NCBI RefSeq assembly: GCF_001507435.1
Contig: NZ_LMWH01000194.1
Coordinates: forward strand, 48,968 to 112,967
DNA length: 64,000 bases
Origin: Streptomyces sp. NRRL F-5122
Lineage (GTDB): Bacteria > Actinomycetota > Actinomycetes > Streptomycetales > Streptomycetaceae
Direction of reading: 5' to 3'
Below the pieces are notes generated by a model. It did no database searches. It was given only the letters and a program-made list of their open reading frames with translations, and was not told where the DNA came from. Position 1 is the first letter of the stretch, and each line of letters starts with the position of its first letter. Shown here in pieces: positions 45,269 to 53,973 of the stretch. Both the position numbers and the translations under genes were made by a program.

Positions 45269-45819
45269 CACTCCCCTTCCTCCGGCTCGCGGGACGACGC
45301 GATCTCCGCACGGTCGTCGATCAGGCCCGGCGGGGGGTCGATGACCGCCCGCTGCTCCTCGAGGTCGATCTCGGTGACGATCTCCTCGACGAACGGGATC
45401 AGCACCTCGGTACCGTCCGGGCGCTCCACCACGAACAGGTCCTGGTGGGGCAGATGCGAGATCTCGGTGATCCGGCCCACCTCCGTGCCGTCGACGGTCA
45501 CCACGTCCAGGTCCATGAGCTGGTGGTCGTAGTACTCGTCCTCGCCCTCCGGAAGCTCGTCCGGGTCGATCTCGGCGATCAGGAGGGTGTTGCGCAGTGC
45601 CTCGGCGGCGGTGCGGTCCTGGACGCCGTCGAAGCGCAGGAGCAGCCGTCCGCTGTGCACCCGGCCCGTCGCGATGGTGAGCGGGCCAACGGCCGCGGGT
45701 TCGGTCGCCAGCACGGCGCCGGGGGCGAGCCTGAGTTCGGGCTCGTCGGTACGTACCTCCACGGTGACCTCGCCCTTGATGCCGTGGGCGCGGCCGATCC
45801 GTGCGACTACCAGCTGCAC
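45268..45819 (-). CDS. rimM: 16S rRNA processing protein RimM
   Basis: This 183-residue assembly factor acts on the 30S head. The N-terminal barrel begins [20 protein letters not shown] and the PRC-barrel part has [18 protein letters not shown] and [23 protein letters not shown] 45819 is chosen because AGGAGA lies nine bases upstream and the N-terminus then aligns with the family. It is coupled to trmD and follows the KH-domain gene. Confidence 0.95.
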   Translation of the reverse strand: MQLVVARIGRAHGIKGEVTVEVRTDEPELRLAPGAVLATEPAAVGPLTIATGRVHSGRLLLRFDGVQDRTAAEALRNTLLIAEIDPDELPEGEDEYYDHQLMDLDVVTVDGTEVGRITEISHLPHQDLFVVERPDGTEVLIPFVEEIVTEIDLEEQRAVIDPPPGLIDDRAEIASSREPEEGE

Positions 45820-45901
45820 TTGTGAAGATCTCCTGTCGTAACGACCGCGGGCCGGGGACGGCCCAGTGGCCCTCCCCGGCCCGAGCCGGTTGCGATAAGC
45901 G

Positions 45902-46141
45902 TCAGCGGACGTGATCCACGTCGACGAGGTCGACACGGACACCACGGCCGCCGATGGCGCCCACGACGGTACGCAGAGCGCGCGCGGTACGGCCGTTGCG
46001 GCCGATCACCTTGCCGAGGTCGTCGGGGTGCACCCGGACCTCGAGCACACGCCCGCGGCGCAGGTTGCGCGAGGCCACCTGCACATCGTCAGGGTTGTCG
46101 ACGATGCCCTTCACGAGGTGCTCGAGAGCCTCCTCGAGCAT
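45902..46141 (-). CDS. khpA: KH-domain RNA-binding protein (KhpA)
   Basis: This 79-residue protein is a single type-II KH domain. [40 protein letters not shown] and [20 protein letters not shown] contain the conserved GxxG loop (GRNG). It starts two bases after rpsP ends and sits between rpsP and rimM, as in many Gram-positive bacteria. It probably binds RNA together with a Jag/KhpB partner. Confidence 0.93.
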   Translation of the reverse strand: MLEEALEHLVKGIVDNPDDVQVASRNLRRGRVLEVRVHPDDLGKVIGRNGRTARALRTVVGAIGGRGVRVDLVDVDHVR

Positions 46142-46143
46142 GC

Positions 46144-46572
46144 TCAGGCCTCGGTCGACTCAGACGAAGACGACTCGGCCGCGGCCGCGTCCTTCTTCTC
46201 AGCCTTCTTCTTCTGGGTGATCGCCTCACCCTTGCCCTCGTCGTCACCGGCGAGCGCCTCGAAGGACGGACGCGCGGCCTTGGGCGCGGCCACCAGCAGC
46301 GGAGCCGGGGCGGGCTCGCCCTTGAACTTCTGCCAGTCGCCGGTCTTCTTCAGAATGGCGAGCACGGGCTCGGTCGGCTGCGCGCCGACACCCAGCCAGT
46401 ACGCCACGCGGTCGGCGTCCACCTCGATGACCGACGGGTTGTAGGTCGGGTGGTACTTGCCGATCTCCTCGATCGCACGGCCGTCACGGCGGGTGCGGGA
46501 GTCGGCGACGACGATGCGGTAGTGAGGCGCACGGATCTTGCCCAGACGCTTCAGCTTGATCTTGACTGCCAC
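46144..46572 (-). CDS. rpsP: 30S ribosomal protein S16
   Basis: This 142-residue small-subunit protein starts [20 protein letters not shown], then [40 protein letters not shown]. The last ~55 residues form an actinobacterial Ala/Lys/Ser-rich extension. GTG 46572 is the family-typical start, although the AGGAGA site lies about 12 bases away. It leads the rpsP-khpA-rimM-trmD-rplS-sip transcription unit. Confidence 0.96.
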   Translation of the reverse strand: MAVKIKLKRLGKIRAPHYRIVVADSRTRRDGRAIEEIGKYHPTYNPSVIEVDADRVAYWLGVGAQPTEPVLAILKKTGDWQKFKGEPAPAPLLVAAPKAARPSFEALAGDDEGKGEAITQKKKAEKKDAAAAESSSSESTEA

Positions 46573-46893
46573 GGGAGTGGATTCTCCTGGTTTGACGTGG
46601 TTGGGCACGGCGGGTCGGCCGCGTGGGGTTGCGGTACCCGAGTGCCCGACGGACGCGTCAGCCGGAGGAGAGAGGGGTCCTGTGCGGCTGTCGAGTACAG
46701 CTTGCCATTCTGCCACACCTTGACGGAGCCTCGGCCCGCCAGGGGTGCGCCCGGACATGCCGACGGGGCATCCGGCGCCGGGCGACGGCCCCGGCGCTCA
46801 CGGATGCCCGTCCACCGTGCCGGCCCCGGCGTACGTGTGCGCAGTGCGTGTGGAGCGACTCACCGAGTACGGCTGCCACGAGCAGCCGTCTTC
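46573..46893. other. Intergenic stretch between rpsP and SprT-like gene
   Basis: About 320 bases with no supported gene. It must hold the promoter of the rpsP operon and the 3' end signal of the SprT-like gene. I see no clear terminator hairpin and no good -35/-10 pair. Confidence 0.4.
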
Positions 46894-47490
46894 TCAGCCT
46901 GCCGCCGCACCCACCGGCTCCGGGATACGGAACGGCTTTCCGCATCCGCCGCACATGATCGGGGCCTGGGCCAGCACCGACGGAACCACACGGACGTTGC
47001 GGCCGCAGTCGCAGACCGCCTTGACGCGAACGCCGCCTCCGGAGGAGCCGTGGCGGGCGGCGGGACCCCGGAACGTGCGGGACGTGTCCGCGGCCGTCGC
47101 CGCCGAGTGCGCCTTCAGCGCCCGCTGCAGCCGCTCCATCGTCGGCCGGTAGCGCCGCTTGGCCTCGGGGTTGAGCGTGACGAGGGAGAAACCGCTGCTC
47201 GGGTGCGGCTCCTCGGGATGGTCCAGGCCCAGCTCCTCGGCGATCGCGAGGAATCTGCGGTTGTGGTAGCGGCCGGCACGGGAGGTGTCGCGTACGCCGC
47301 GGGCGGCGGCGATGCCGTGGACTGCCTCATGGAGCAGTCGCTCGAAGGAGAGCTCGTGCCCACAGGCGGACGACGACTCTCCGATCAGGGACTCAGGCGC
47401 GGCAAGATCGGGCAGCTCGGGGTGGTACCGCTGAATGTCGGCCCACGCCTGCGCCAGCTCTGCGGCGAGAACAGGTGGTGTCGTGCTCAC
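46894..47490 (-). CDS. SprT-like zinc metalloprotein with C-terminal zinc ribbon
   Basis: This 198-residue protein has a HExxH site as HEAVHG at residues 54-59, followed by YHNRRFLAIAEELGLD as in SprT-like proteins. Four cysteines in CDCGR and CGGCGKPFRIPEP near the C-terminus look like a zinc ribbon. The GTG start at 47490 gives MSTTPPVLAAELAQAWADIQ. The family includes DNA-protein-crosslink proteases, but protease activity here is not shown. It is a single gene upstream of the rpsP operon, oriented the same way. Confidence 0.75.
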   Translation of the reverse strand: MSTTPPVLAAELAQAWADIQRYHPELPDLAAPESLIGESSSACGHELSFERLLHEAVHGIAAARGVRDTSRAGRYHNRRFLAIAEELGLDHPEEPHPSSGFSLVTLNPEAKRRYRPTMERLQRALKAHSAATAADTSRTFRGPAARHGSSGGGVRVKAVCDCGRNVRVVPSVLAQAPIMCGGCGKPFRIPEPVGAAAG

Positions 47491-47599
47491 GTAATGACAA
47501 CGAGCCTGAGCCCCCCTGTGTTCCTATTACGGGGCATCCCAAATAATTTGCACGTACCCGTCAGTTTGCCGCTGATGCGTCCGGAGGAGGGCGGGTGCG

Positions 47600-47749
47600 A
47601 TGATCTGCGGAGAAGTCTCACAGCTCATACCAAGCCGGTGCGTAGTGACCTCTACGCACCGGCGCGTAGGTGAACCGCGCACAACGGGGCACCTGTGGTC
47701 TGCCGATGTGCAAGAGGCGTTTCGGCCTCTTCTCCCCTTACCTCAGTAA
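47600..47749 (+). CDS. Possible small protein (49 codons) with strong ribosome-binding site
   Basis: ATG 47600 has GGAGGAGG nine bases upstream, one of the best sites in this part of the window. The frame would give MICGEVSQLIPSRCVVTSTH, then RRVGEPRTTGHLWSADVQEA and an end at TAA 47747-47749, overlapping the proS stop on the other strand. A perfect 12-bp palindrome lies inside it. I do not recognise the product; it could be a leader peptide or a chance frame. Confidence 0.3.
   Translation: MICGEVSQLIPSRCVVTSTHRRVGEPRTTGHLWSADVQEAFRPLLPLPQ
47634..47663. repeat. Perfect 12-bp inverted repeat
   Basis: GCCGGTGCGTAG, six-base centre TGACCT, CTACGCACCGGC. It lies between the proS 3' end and the SprT-like gene, where it may be a terminator for proS, an operator, or a regulatory hairpin in the small frame above. 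Confidence 0.65.
47712..47731 (-). terminator. Terminator hairpin after proS
   Basis: AAGAGGC and GCCTCTT pair over 7 bp with a six-base loop, starting 12 bases after the proS stop on the minus strand. Confidence 0.65.
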
Positions 47750-49158
47750 GCGCGCGCGACGACCGCGACGTTACCCGGTGCGTCGTCCGCGTCGGGAACC
47801 GCCCCGTCCTCGGTGACCAGACAGCGTACGGTCACGGCGTGTTCGGCCAGCTTGGCCTCGCCGTCCTCGCCGAGCACGGACCACGGAATGCGGGCCCAGC
47901 CGCCGGCGACCGCCGCCTCGACGGCCTCGTCGATGGTCGACACCTCCGCCGTACGGGACAGGCGGTGCTCGCGCGACTGCTTCAGGAGCAGCGCCTGGTC
48001 CTCCTCGAGGATCCCGGGAACCAGACCCGGGAGCGCCTCGAGCGCCACCGGCTCCTTGCCCCCGGCGATGCGGCGGGCCAGCATCGCGGTGCCGTTCTCC
48101 AGGTCGCGGGGGCCCACCTCGATGCGTACGGGCACACCCTTGAGCTCCCAGTCGACGGCTCGGCGGCCGAAGGGGGTGTCGGTGCGGTCGTCCACGTGGA
48201 CGCGGACACCGGCCGCCGCGAGCCGCTCGCCGATCTCGTGGACCTTGGCCAGAACCGCCTCGTCATCCTTGATCGCGAGAACGACGGCCTGGATCTGCGC
48301 CAGACGCGGCGGGACCCGGAGCCCGTCGTCGTCGCCGTGCGTCATCACCAGGGCGCCGATCATGCGGGTGGTGGAGCCCCAGGAGGTCTGCCACACGTAT
48401 TCCTGCGAGGCGTCCTTCGAGAGGTAGCGGGTGTTGAACGCCTTGGCGAAGTTCTGGCCCAGTTCGTGGCTGGTGACCATCTGGAGGGCCTTGCCGTCGC
48501 CCATCATGCTCTCGAGCGTCAGGGTGTTGACAGCACCGGCGAAGCGTTCCTTGACCGTCTTGCGCCCTGACACGAAGTCCATCGCGAGGACGTTCTCCAG
48601 GAAGTCGCCGTAGACGTGCCGCTGGATGTGCGCGGCGAAGTCGCGTGCCTCCTCATAGGTGGCGTGCGCGGTGTGGCCCTCCTGCCACAGGAACTCGGAG
48701 GTGCGCAGGAAGAGGCGGGGCCGCAGCTCCCAACGCACCACGTTCGCCCACTGGTTGATCAGCAGGGGCAGATCGCGGTAGCTCTGGATCCACTTGGAGA
48801 AGTACTCGTTGACGATGGTCTCGGAGGTGGGCCGGACCACGGCGGGCTCCTCGAGGTCCTTGCCCCCGGCGTGTGTGACGACCGCGAGTTCGGGCGCGAA
48901 GCCCTCGACGTGGTCGGCCTCCCGGGTGAGGTACGACTGCGGGATCAGCAGCGGGAAGTACGCGTTCTGGGTGCCGGTCCCCTTGATGCGGGCGTCCATC
49001 TCGGCCTGCATCCGCTCCCACAGCCCGTACCCGTACGGTCGGATGACCATGGTGCCGCGCACCGGCCCGTTGTCGGCCAGTTCGGCCTTGTTGATCAGGT
49101 CCTGGTACCAGCGCGGAAAGTCGTCCGCCCGGGGCGTGAGAACGGGTGCCTTAGCCAT
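47743..49158 (-). CDS. proS: Prolyl-tRNA synthetase, archaeal/eukaryotic-like type
   Basis: This 471-residue class II synthetase attaches proline to tRNA-Pro. The start reads PRADDFPRWYQDLINKAELA, motif 1 region RGTMVIRPYGYGLWERMQAE, and VRPTSETIVNEYFSKWIQSY, motif 2 WELRPRLFLRTSEFLWQEGH and motif 3 near SSTT-like TSWGSTTRMIGALVMTHGDD. It lacks the large editing insertion of the usual bacterial ProRS between motifs 2 and 3, and ends with an anticodon-binding domain plus short C-terminal region. Archaeal-type ProRS in a bacterium may be a second copy; the main enzyme would then be elsewhere. ATG 49158 fits the family. Confidence 0.93.
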   Translation of the reverse strand: MAKAPVLTPRADDFPRWYQDLINKAELADNGPVRGTMVIRPYGYGLWERMQAEMDARIKGTGTQNAYFPLLIPQSYLTREADHVEGFAPELAVVTHAGGKDLEEPAVVRPTSETIVNEYFSKWIQSYRDLPLLINQWANVVRWELRPRLFLRTSEFLWQEGHTAHATYEEARDFAAHIQRHVYGDFLENVLAMDFVSGRKTVKERFAGAVNTLTLESMMGDGKALQMVTSHELGQNFAKAFNTRYLSKDASQEYVWQTSWGSTTRMIGALVMTHGDDDGLRVPPRLAQIQAVVLAIKDDEAVLAKVHEIGERLAAAGVRVHVDDRTDTPFGRRAVDWELKGVPVRIEVGPRDLENGTAMLARRIAGGKEPVALEALPGLVPGILEEDQALLLKQSREHRLSRTAEVSTIDEAVEAAVAGGWARIPWSVLGEDGEAKLAEHAVTVRCLVTEDGAVPDADDAPGNVAVVARAY

Positions 49159-49380
49159 GGCGCGATGGTACGGGGACAGCTTCTTGCACCGTGAATCATT
49201 TTGTCGCCCGGGGGTGGGCGGGGGCGCGCGGACGGCTCACACGGAGTGCGTCGCAACCCCTGGACGCCACGACGGGCGCGGAGTTACCTGGCATGCGGGG
49301 GGTTTCCGGGTGGAACGCACGTCACGGGGGGCCAGGGAATCGAACACAGCGACAACTCTCGTCTGATTGGGGCGCTTTCG

Positions 49381-50241
49381 ATGACACCGACGCTCGCGCG
49401 ACATCACCTCCCCCACGCGGGGGCGACTGCCCGCGTGGACCGGCGTGAACGCGCGCGTGACTGGGTCGAGATCCAGGAGCGGATGCTCGTGCCGCTCTAC
49501 GAGGCCGTCTACGAGCGGCTCGAGGTGAATCCCGGGACCCGTCTGCTCGGGCTCGGGTGCGGGGCGGGGCTCGCCCTGCTGATGGCCGCCGCCCGGGGCG
49601 CGTCGGTCACCGGTGTCGACCGCGGGGCGGACGAGCGGCTGGCCCTCGCCCGCGAGCGGCTGGAGCCGGGGCCGTGGGGCGTGCGGACGCGAGGGGACGC
49701 GCGGATCGTCGACGGGTCTGTCCGAACGGAGGCGACCATACCGGGCGCGCCGGCGTACAACCTGGTGACCGCCTTCGATCCGGTCGCAGGCGCGGCCGAG
49801 ACCGAGGTGGATCTCGAGGAGCAGCTCACGGCGGCCCTACCGTTCGCCGAGCACGGCGCGTTCGTGGTGCTCGCCGGCTGGGGCCCGCCCGAGCGGTGCA
49901 GTGCCTCGTCCGTGCTCCGGGTCGCCGCGAAACTGGCCGACCCCCAGGGAGACGGCGGCCGTTGGCGCCCGTCCCGGCGCGACGACCTGGAGGAGACGGC
50001 GCAACGCTGCGGACTGCGGCCGGACGGGTCGGGGCGGGTGGCCTGTCCCTTCGGGTACGCCGATCCGGGCAGCGCGGTACGCGGGATGCTGTCGACGGGG
50101 CTCTTCGACGCGGCGATCGGCGCCACGGAACAGGCACAGGTCGACAAGGAGCTGGCGGAGGCACTGCACCCCTACCGGCGGCCGGACGGGACGGTGTGGA
50201 TGCCGAACGTGTTCCGGTATCTGGTCGCGCGCGTCCCGTAG
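49381..50241 (+). CDS. SAM-dependent methyltransferase (class I, Methyltransf_11-like)
   Basis: This 286-residue protein has an N-terminal ~45 residues, then RLLGLGCGAGLALLMAAARG (motif I, GxGxG) and TGVDRGADERLALARERL (motif II acidic residue), the start of a class I methyltransferase domain. The end ALHPYRRPDGTVWMPNVFRY is shared with streptomycete relatives. No target-specific motif is visible. ATG 49381 lacks a strong ribosome-binding site. It is a lone plus-strand gene between proS and the FtsH-like gene. Confidence 0.82.
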   Translation: MTPTLARHHLPHAGATARVDRRERARDWVEIQERMLVPLYEAVYERLEVNPGTRLLGLGCGAGLALLMAAARGASVTGVDRGADERLALARERLEPGPWGVRTRGDARIVDGSVRTEATIPGAPAYNLVTAFDPVAGAAETEVDLEEQLTAALPFAEHGAFVVLAGWGPPERCSASSVLRVAAKLADPQGDGGRWRPSRRDDLEETAQRCGLRPDGSGRVACPFGYADPGSAVRGMLSTGLFDAAIGATEQAQVDKELAEALHPYRRPDGTVWMPNVFRYLVARVP

Positions 50242-50272
50242 ACCTACGATCGGGGCCCTTCCAGCGGCTCGC

Positions 50273-52201
50273 TCAGTCGTCCTTCCTCAGGCGCAGGACG
50301 CCGGCGATGCGGTACGCCTCCGCCTCGTCCAGGGTCTCGTCGACCAGGAGCGCCTCCGCGAGCGCGTCCAGTTGCCCACGGTGGTCGGTGAGTTTGCGGC
50401 ACGCCTCCTCGTAGCACTCGTCCACGATGCGGCGCATCTCGCTCTCGATCACGTCCAGTGTGTGCGGGGCGGCGGTGAGGCCGTAGGCCTGCTGTGCATC
50501 GCTGGGGAGGGCCGAGAAGCGGCCCACCCGCTCGCTCATGCCCCAGCGGGCGACCATGCCGCGGGCGATGCCGGTGACCTGTTCGAGGTCGTTCTCGGAG
50601 CCGGTGGTGACGACCCCGAAGACCACGTGTTCCGCGGCCATGCCGCCCAGGGCGCCGATGATGCGGCCGCGCAGATACTCCTCCGTGTACGCGTATCTGT
50701 CGGCCTCCGGGGTCGACAGCGTCACCCCCAGCGCCCGGCCGCGCGGCACGATGGTGACCTTGCGGACCGGGTCGGCACCGGGCTGCAGCATCCCCAGCAG
50801 TGCGTGTCCGCTCTCGTGGTACGCGGTGCGCCGCCGCTCCTCCTCCGGCATCAGGAGCGAGCGTGCGGCACCCAGCTGGACCTTCTCCAGGGCCTCCAGG
50901 AAGTCGTGCTGCGCCACCTGCTGCTGTTGCCGCTTGACCGCGAGGAGCGCCGCCTCGTTGGCGAGGTTGGCCAGTTCCGCGCCGGTCATGCCCGGGGTCA
51001 TCCGGGCCACCTGCGGCAGGTCCACGTCCGGGGCGAGGGGCATGTCGCGGGTGTGGATCCGCAGGATGGCCTGGCGGCCGTCGCGGTCCGGCGGCGAGAC
51101 GGTGACCACCCGGTCGAAGCGGCCCGGACGGGTCAGCGCCGGATCCAGGACGTCGGCGCGGTTCGTCGCCGCGATGACGATCACGCCCTCGGACCCCGAG
51201 AAGCCGTCCATCTCCGTGAGGATCTGGTTCAGGGTCTGCTCGCGCTCGTCGTGGCCGCCCAGCGAGGCTCCGCCGCCCCGGATCCGCCCGATCGTGTCGA
51301 TCTCGTCGATGAAGATGATCGAGGGAGCGGCCTTGCGGGCCTCGTTGAACAGTTCGCGGACGCGGGACGCGCCGACGCCCACGATCATCTCGATGAACTC
51401 GGAGGCGGAGGCGGAGAAGAACGGCACGCCCGCCTCGCCGGCCACCGCCCGGGCCAGCAGCGTCTTGCCCGTGCCCGGCGGGCCCGTCAGCAGGACGCCG
51501 CGCGGCATCTTCGCGCCCATGCTGCGGTACGCGTCCGGGTTCCTCAGGAAGTCGACGACGTCGTTCAGCTCGCCCTTGACCTCGTCGATCCCGGCGACAT
51601 CGGCGAACGTGGTGCGTCTGATGCCCGGATGCAGCTCCACCGGCCTGGGGGGCGCCCTGCGGCCCAGCATGCCTCCCGGACCGCCGAGGCCCGTGCGCAC
51701 CCGGCGGGCGATGAAGATCCACACCGCCGCCAGGATCAGCAGCGGCAGCAGCGAGATCAGCAGATTGGACAGGAAGCTGCGTTCCTGCACCACCGGCTGG
51801 GCTGTCACGGTGACGTGCTGCTGCGTCAGGTTCTGCCAGAGCTTGTCGTCCGCGAATGCCGGGCGCTGCGTCTTGAAGGTGGTGTACTCCCCGCCGCCCG
51901 GCCTCGGTTGCGGCCGCTTCAGCTGCCCCTGGATCGCGTCGCCCTTGGAGTAGACCTTGGTGACGTTGCCGCCGGCGACCTGCTTGCTGAACTCCGTGTA
52001 CGAGATGGTCGCTTCGTTGGCCGCGGTGAAGTAGGTCACCGCGGCGTAGACGATGAGGAAGACGATGACTGCGGCGGCGGCGAGACCCCACCACCCGCCC
52101 GGCGCCCGCCGGCCGCCGATCCGCCGGGGCGACTCGTCCGAGGTGCCCTCCGTGCGCCACGGTTTGTCCGGGGTTTTCCGTGGTGGCGGCGCATTGGTCA
52201 T
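50273..52201 (-). CDS. ftsH: FtsH-family membrane AAA+ zinc metalloprotease
   Basis: This 642-residue protease extracts and degrades membrane and cytosolic proteins. Two N-terminal helices ([20 protein letters not shown] and [20 protein letters not shown]) flank a periplasmic domain. The AAA module has [33 protein letters not shown] and RPGRFDRVV. The zinc site is [12 protein letters not shown] (HExxH). ATG 52201 starts [15 protein letters not shown]; an upstream frame to 52237 is not needed. The main ftsH of Streptomyces lies elsewhere near folE/hpt, so this is probably the second copy beside ffh. Confidence 0.93.
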   Translation of the reverse strand: MTNAPPPRKTPDKPWRTEGTSDESPRRIGGRRAPGGWWGLAAAAVIVFLIVYAAVTYFTAANEATISYTEFSKQVAGGNVTKVYSKGDAIQGQLKRPQPRPGGGEYTTFKTQRPAFADDKLWQNLTQQHVTVTAQPVVQERSFLSNLLISLLPLLILAAVWIFIARRVRTGLGGPGGMLGRRAPPRPVELHPGIRRTTFADVAGIDEVKGELNDVVDFLRNPDAYRSMGAKMPRGVLLTGPPGTGKTLLARAVAGEAGVPFFSASASEFIEMIVGVGASRVRELFNEARKAAPSIIFIDEIDTIGRIRGGGASLGGHDEREQTLNQILTEMDGFSGSEGVIVIAATNRADVLDPALTRPGRFDRVVTVSPPDRDGRQAILRIHTRDMPLAPDVDLPQVARMTPGMTGAELANLANEAALLAVKRQQQQVAQHDFLEALEKVQLGAARSLLMPEEERRRTAYHESGHALLGMLQPGADPVRKVTIVPRGRALGVTLSTPEADRYAYTEEYLRGRIIGALGGMAAEHVVFGVVTTGSENDLEQVTGIARGMVARWGMSERVGRFSALPSDAQQAYGLTAAPHTLDVIESEMRRIVDECYEEACRKLTDHRGQLDALAEALLVDETLDEAEAYRIAGVLRLRKDD

Positions 52202-52242
52202 ACATCGGACGGTACGGCACCGGAAAGACCCCGGCATGCGCT

Positions 52243-52272
52243 GAGGGCGCCCCTCCGGTGAGGGACGCCCTC
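52243..52272 (-). terminator. Hairpin terminator after ffh
   Basis: GAGGGCG pairs with CGCCCTC (7 bp) outside an inner CCTC/GAGG stem. It lies 30 bases after the ffh stop and before the ftsH-like gene. Confidence 0.75.
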
Positions 52273-52302
52273 GGCGTCGTACGTCGTGAACCGCCGTACG
52301 GG

Positions 52303-53850
52303 TCAGCCCATGAACTTCTTGAACTCGTCCGGCAGCTCGAACTCCTGATCGCTCTGCTGCGGGAGGCCGAAGGCGCCCGCCTCCTGGGCCGCGGCGCGCC
52401 GGGCGGCCTCCTCCTGCTCCTGCTGCTTGCGCTTCATCGGGTTGCCGGAGCGCTGCTTGCCCTTGGCCTTCTTCGGCTGCTTCTTGGTCCGGCCGGGCCC
52501 CCCGCCCATGCCCGGGATCCCGGGCATGCCCGGCATGCCGCCGCCCTGGGCCATGCGGGACATCATCTTGCGGGCCTCGAAGAACCGCTCGACCAGGCTC
52601 TTGACCGCGCTGACCTCGACGCCCGAACCCTTGGCGATACGGGCCCTGCGCGAGCCGTTGATGATCGTCGGGTCCTGGCGCTCTCCCGGGGTCATCGACT
52701 TGATGATCGCGGCCGTGCGGTCGACGTCCCGCTCGTCCAGATTGTTGATCTGGTCCTTGATCTGGCCCATGCCCGGGAGCATGCCGAGCAGCTTGGAGAT
52801 GGAGCCCATCTTCCTGACCTGCTCCATCTGGGCCAGGAAGTCGTCCAGGGTGAAGTCCTGGCCCTTCTTGGACGCCAGCTTGGAGGCCATCTTCTGGGCC
52901 TCTTCCTGGCTGAACGTCTTCTCCGCCTGCTCGATCAGGGTGAGCAGGTCACCCATGTCGAGGATGCGGGAGGCCATCCGGTCCGGGTGGAAGGCGTCGA
53001 AGTCCTCGAGCTTCTCGCCGTTCGACGCGAACATGATCGGCTTGCCGGTGATCTGCCGGATCGACAGCGCCGCACCACCACGGGCGTCACCGTCGAGCTT
53101 GGACAGGACCACGCCGTCGAAGCCGACGCCGTCGCGGAAGGACTCGGCCGTGTTGACCGCGTCCTGACCGATCATCGCGTCGACGACGAAGAGGATCTCG
53201 TCGGGCGAGACCGCGTCCCGGATGTCCGCGGCCTGCTGCATCATCTCCTGGTCGATGCCGAGCCGGCCGGCGGTGTCCACGATGACGATGTCGTGGACCT
53301 TGGTCCTGGCGAAGTCGATGGAGTCCTTGGCGACCTTGACCGGGTCACCGACGCCGTTGCCCGGCTCGGGCGCATAGACGGCGACGCCCGCACGCTCGGC
53401 GACGACGCTGAGCTGGTTGACCGCGTTCGGGCGCTGGAGGTCGGCGGCGACCAGCAGCGGGGAGTGTCCCTGCTCCTTGAGCCACCTGCCGAGCTTGCCC
53501 GCGAGGGTGGTCTTGCCGGCACCCTGCAGACCCGCGAGCATGATCACCGTCGGGGGCTGCTTGGCGAACCGGAGCCGGCGGGTCTCGCCGCCGAGGATCG
53601 TCACCAGCTCGTCGTTGACGATCTTGAGGACCTGCTGGGCGGGGTTCAGGGCCTTGGAGACCTCGCTCCCGAGGGCCCTTTCCTTGATGCTCTTGATGAA
53701 GGAGCGGACGACCGGCAGGGCGACGTCGGCTTCGAGAAGCGCAATACGGATCTCGCGGGCCGTGGCGTCGATGTCCGCCTCGGAGAGCCGGCCTTTCCCG
53801 CGGAGGTTTTTGAAAGTCGCGCTGAGGCGGTCGGAGAGGGTATCGAACAC
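52303..53850 (-). CDS. ffh: Signal recognition particle protein Ffh
   Basis: This 515-residue SRP GTPase starts VFDTLSDRLSATFKNLRGKG (N domain). The G domain has GLQGAGKTTLAGKLGRWLKE, VDTAGRLGIDQEMMQQ and LSKLDGDARGG; the M domain has GSRRARIAKGSGVEVSAVKS plus a Gly/Met/Pro-rich stretch before a basic tail. GTG 53850 is the family-typical start. It works with the 4.5S RNA and the receptor FtsY, which is encoded 8 kb away here. Confidence 0.96.
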   Translation of the reverse strand: MFDTLSDRLSATFKNLRGKGRLSEADIDATAREIRIALLEADVALPVVRSFIKSIKERALGSEVSKALNPAQQVLKIVNDELVTILGGETRRLRFAKQPPTVIMLAGLQGAGKTTLAGKLGRWLKEQGHSPLLVAADLQRPNAVNQLSVVAERAGVAVYAPEPGNGVGDPVKVAKDSIDFARTKVHDIVIVDTAGRLGIDQEMMQQAADIRDAVSPDEILFVVDAMIGQDAVNTAESFRDGVGFDGVVLSKLDGDARGGAALSIRQITGKPIMFASNGEKLEDFDAFHPDRMASRILDMGDLLTLIEQAEKTFSQEEAQKMASKLASKKGQDFTLDDFLAQMEQVRKMGSISKLLGMLPGMGQIKDQINNLDERDVDRTAAIIKSMTPGERQDPTIINGSRRARIAKGSGVEVSAVKSLVERFFEARKMMSRMAQGGGMPGMPGIPGMGGGPGRTKKQPKKAKGKQRSGNPMKRKQQEQEEAARRAAAQEAGAFGLPQQSDQEFELPDEFKKFMG

Positions 53851-53973
53851 GGCGGCGTCGGTCCTCGGGGTCGGGGTCGTTTTGGGCTGCCCTCCAGAGT
53901 ATCCGGCCCGGCGAGCAAATCGTCCCCGGCCGCCCGTCCGGCAGCGCACACCGGGCTCCGGGCGGCCAGGGCG

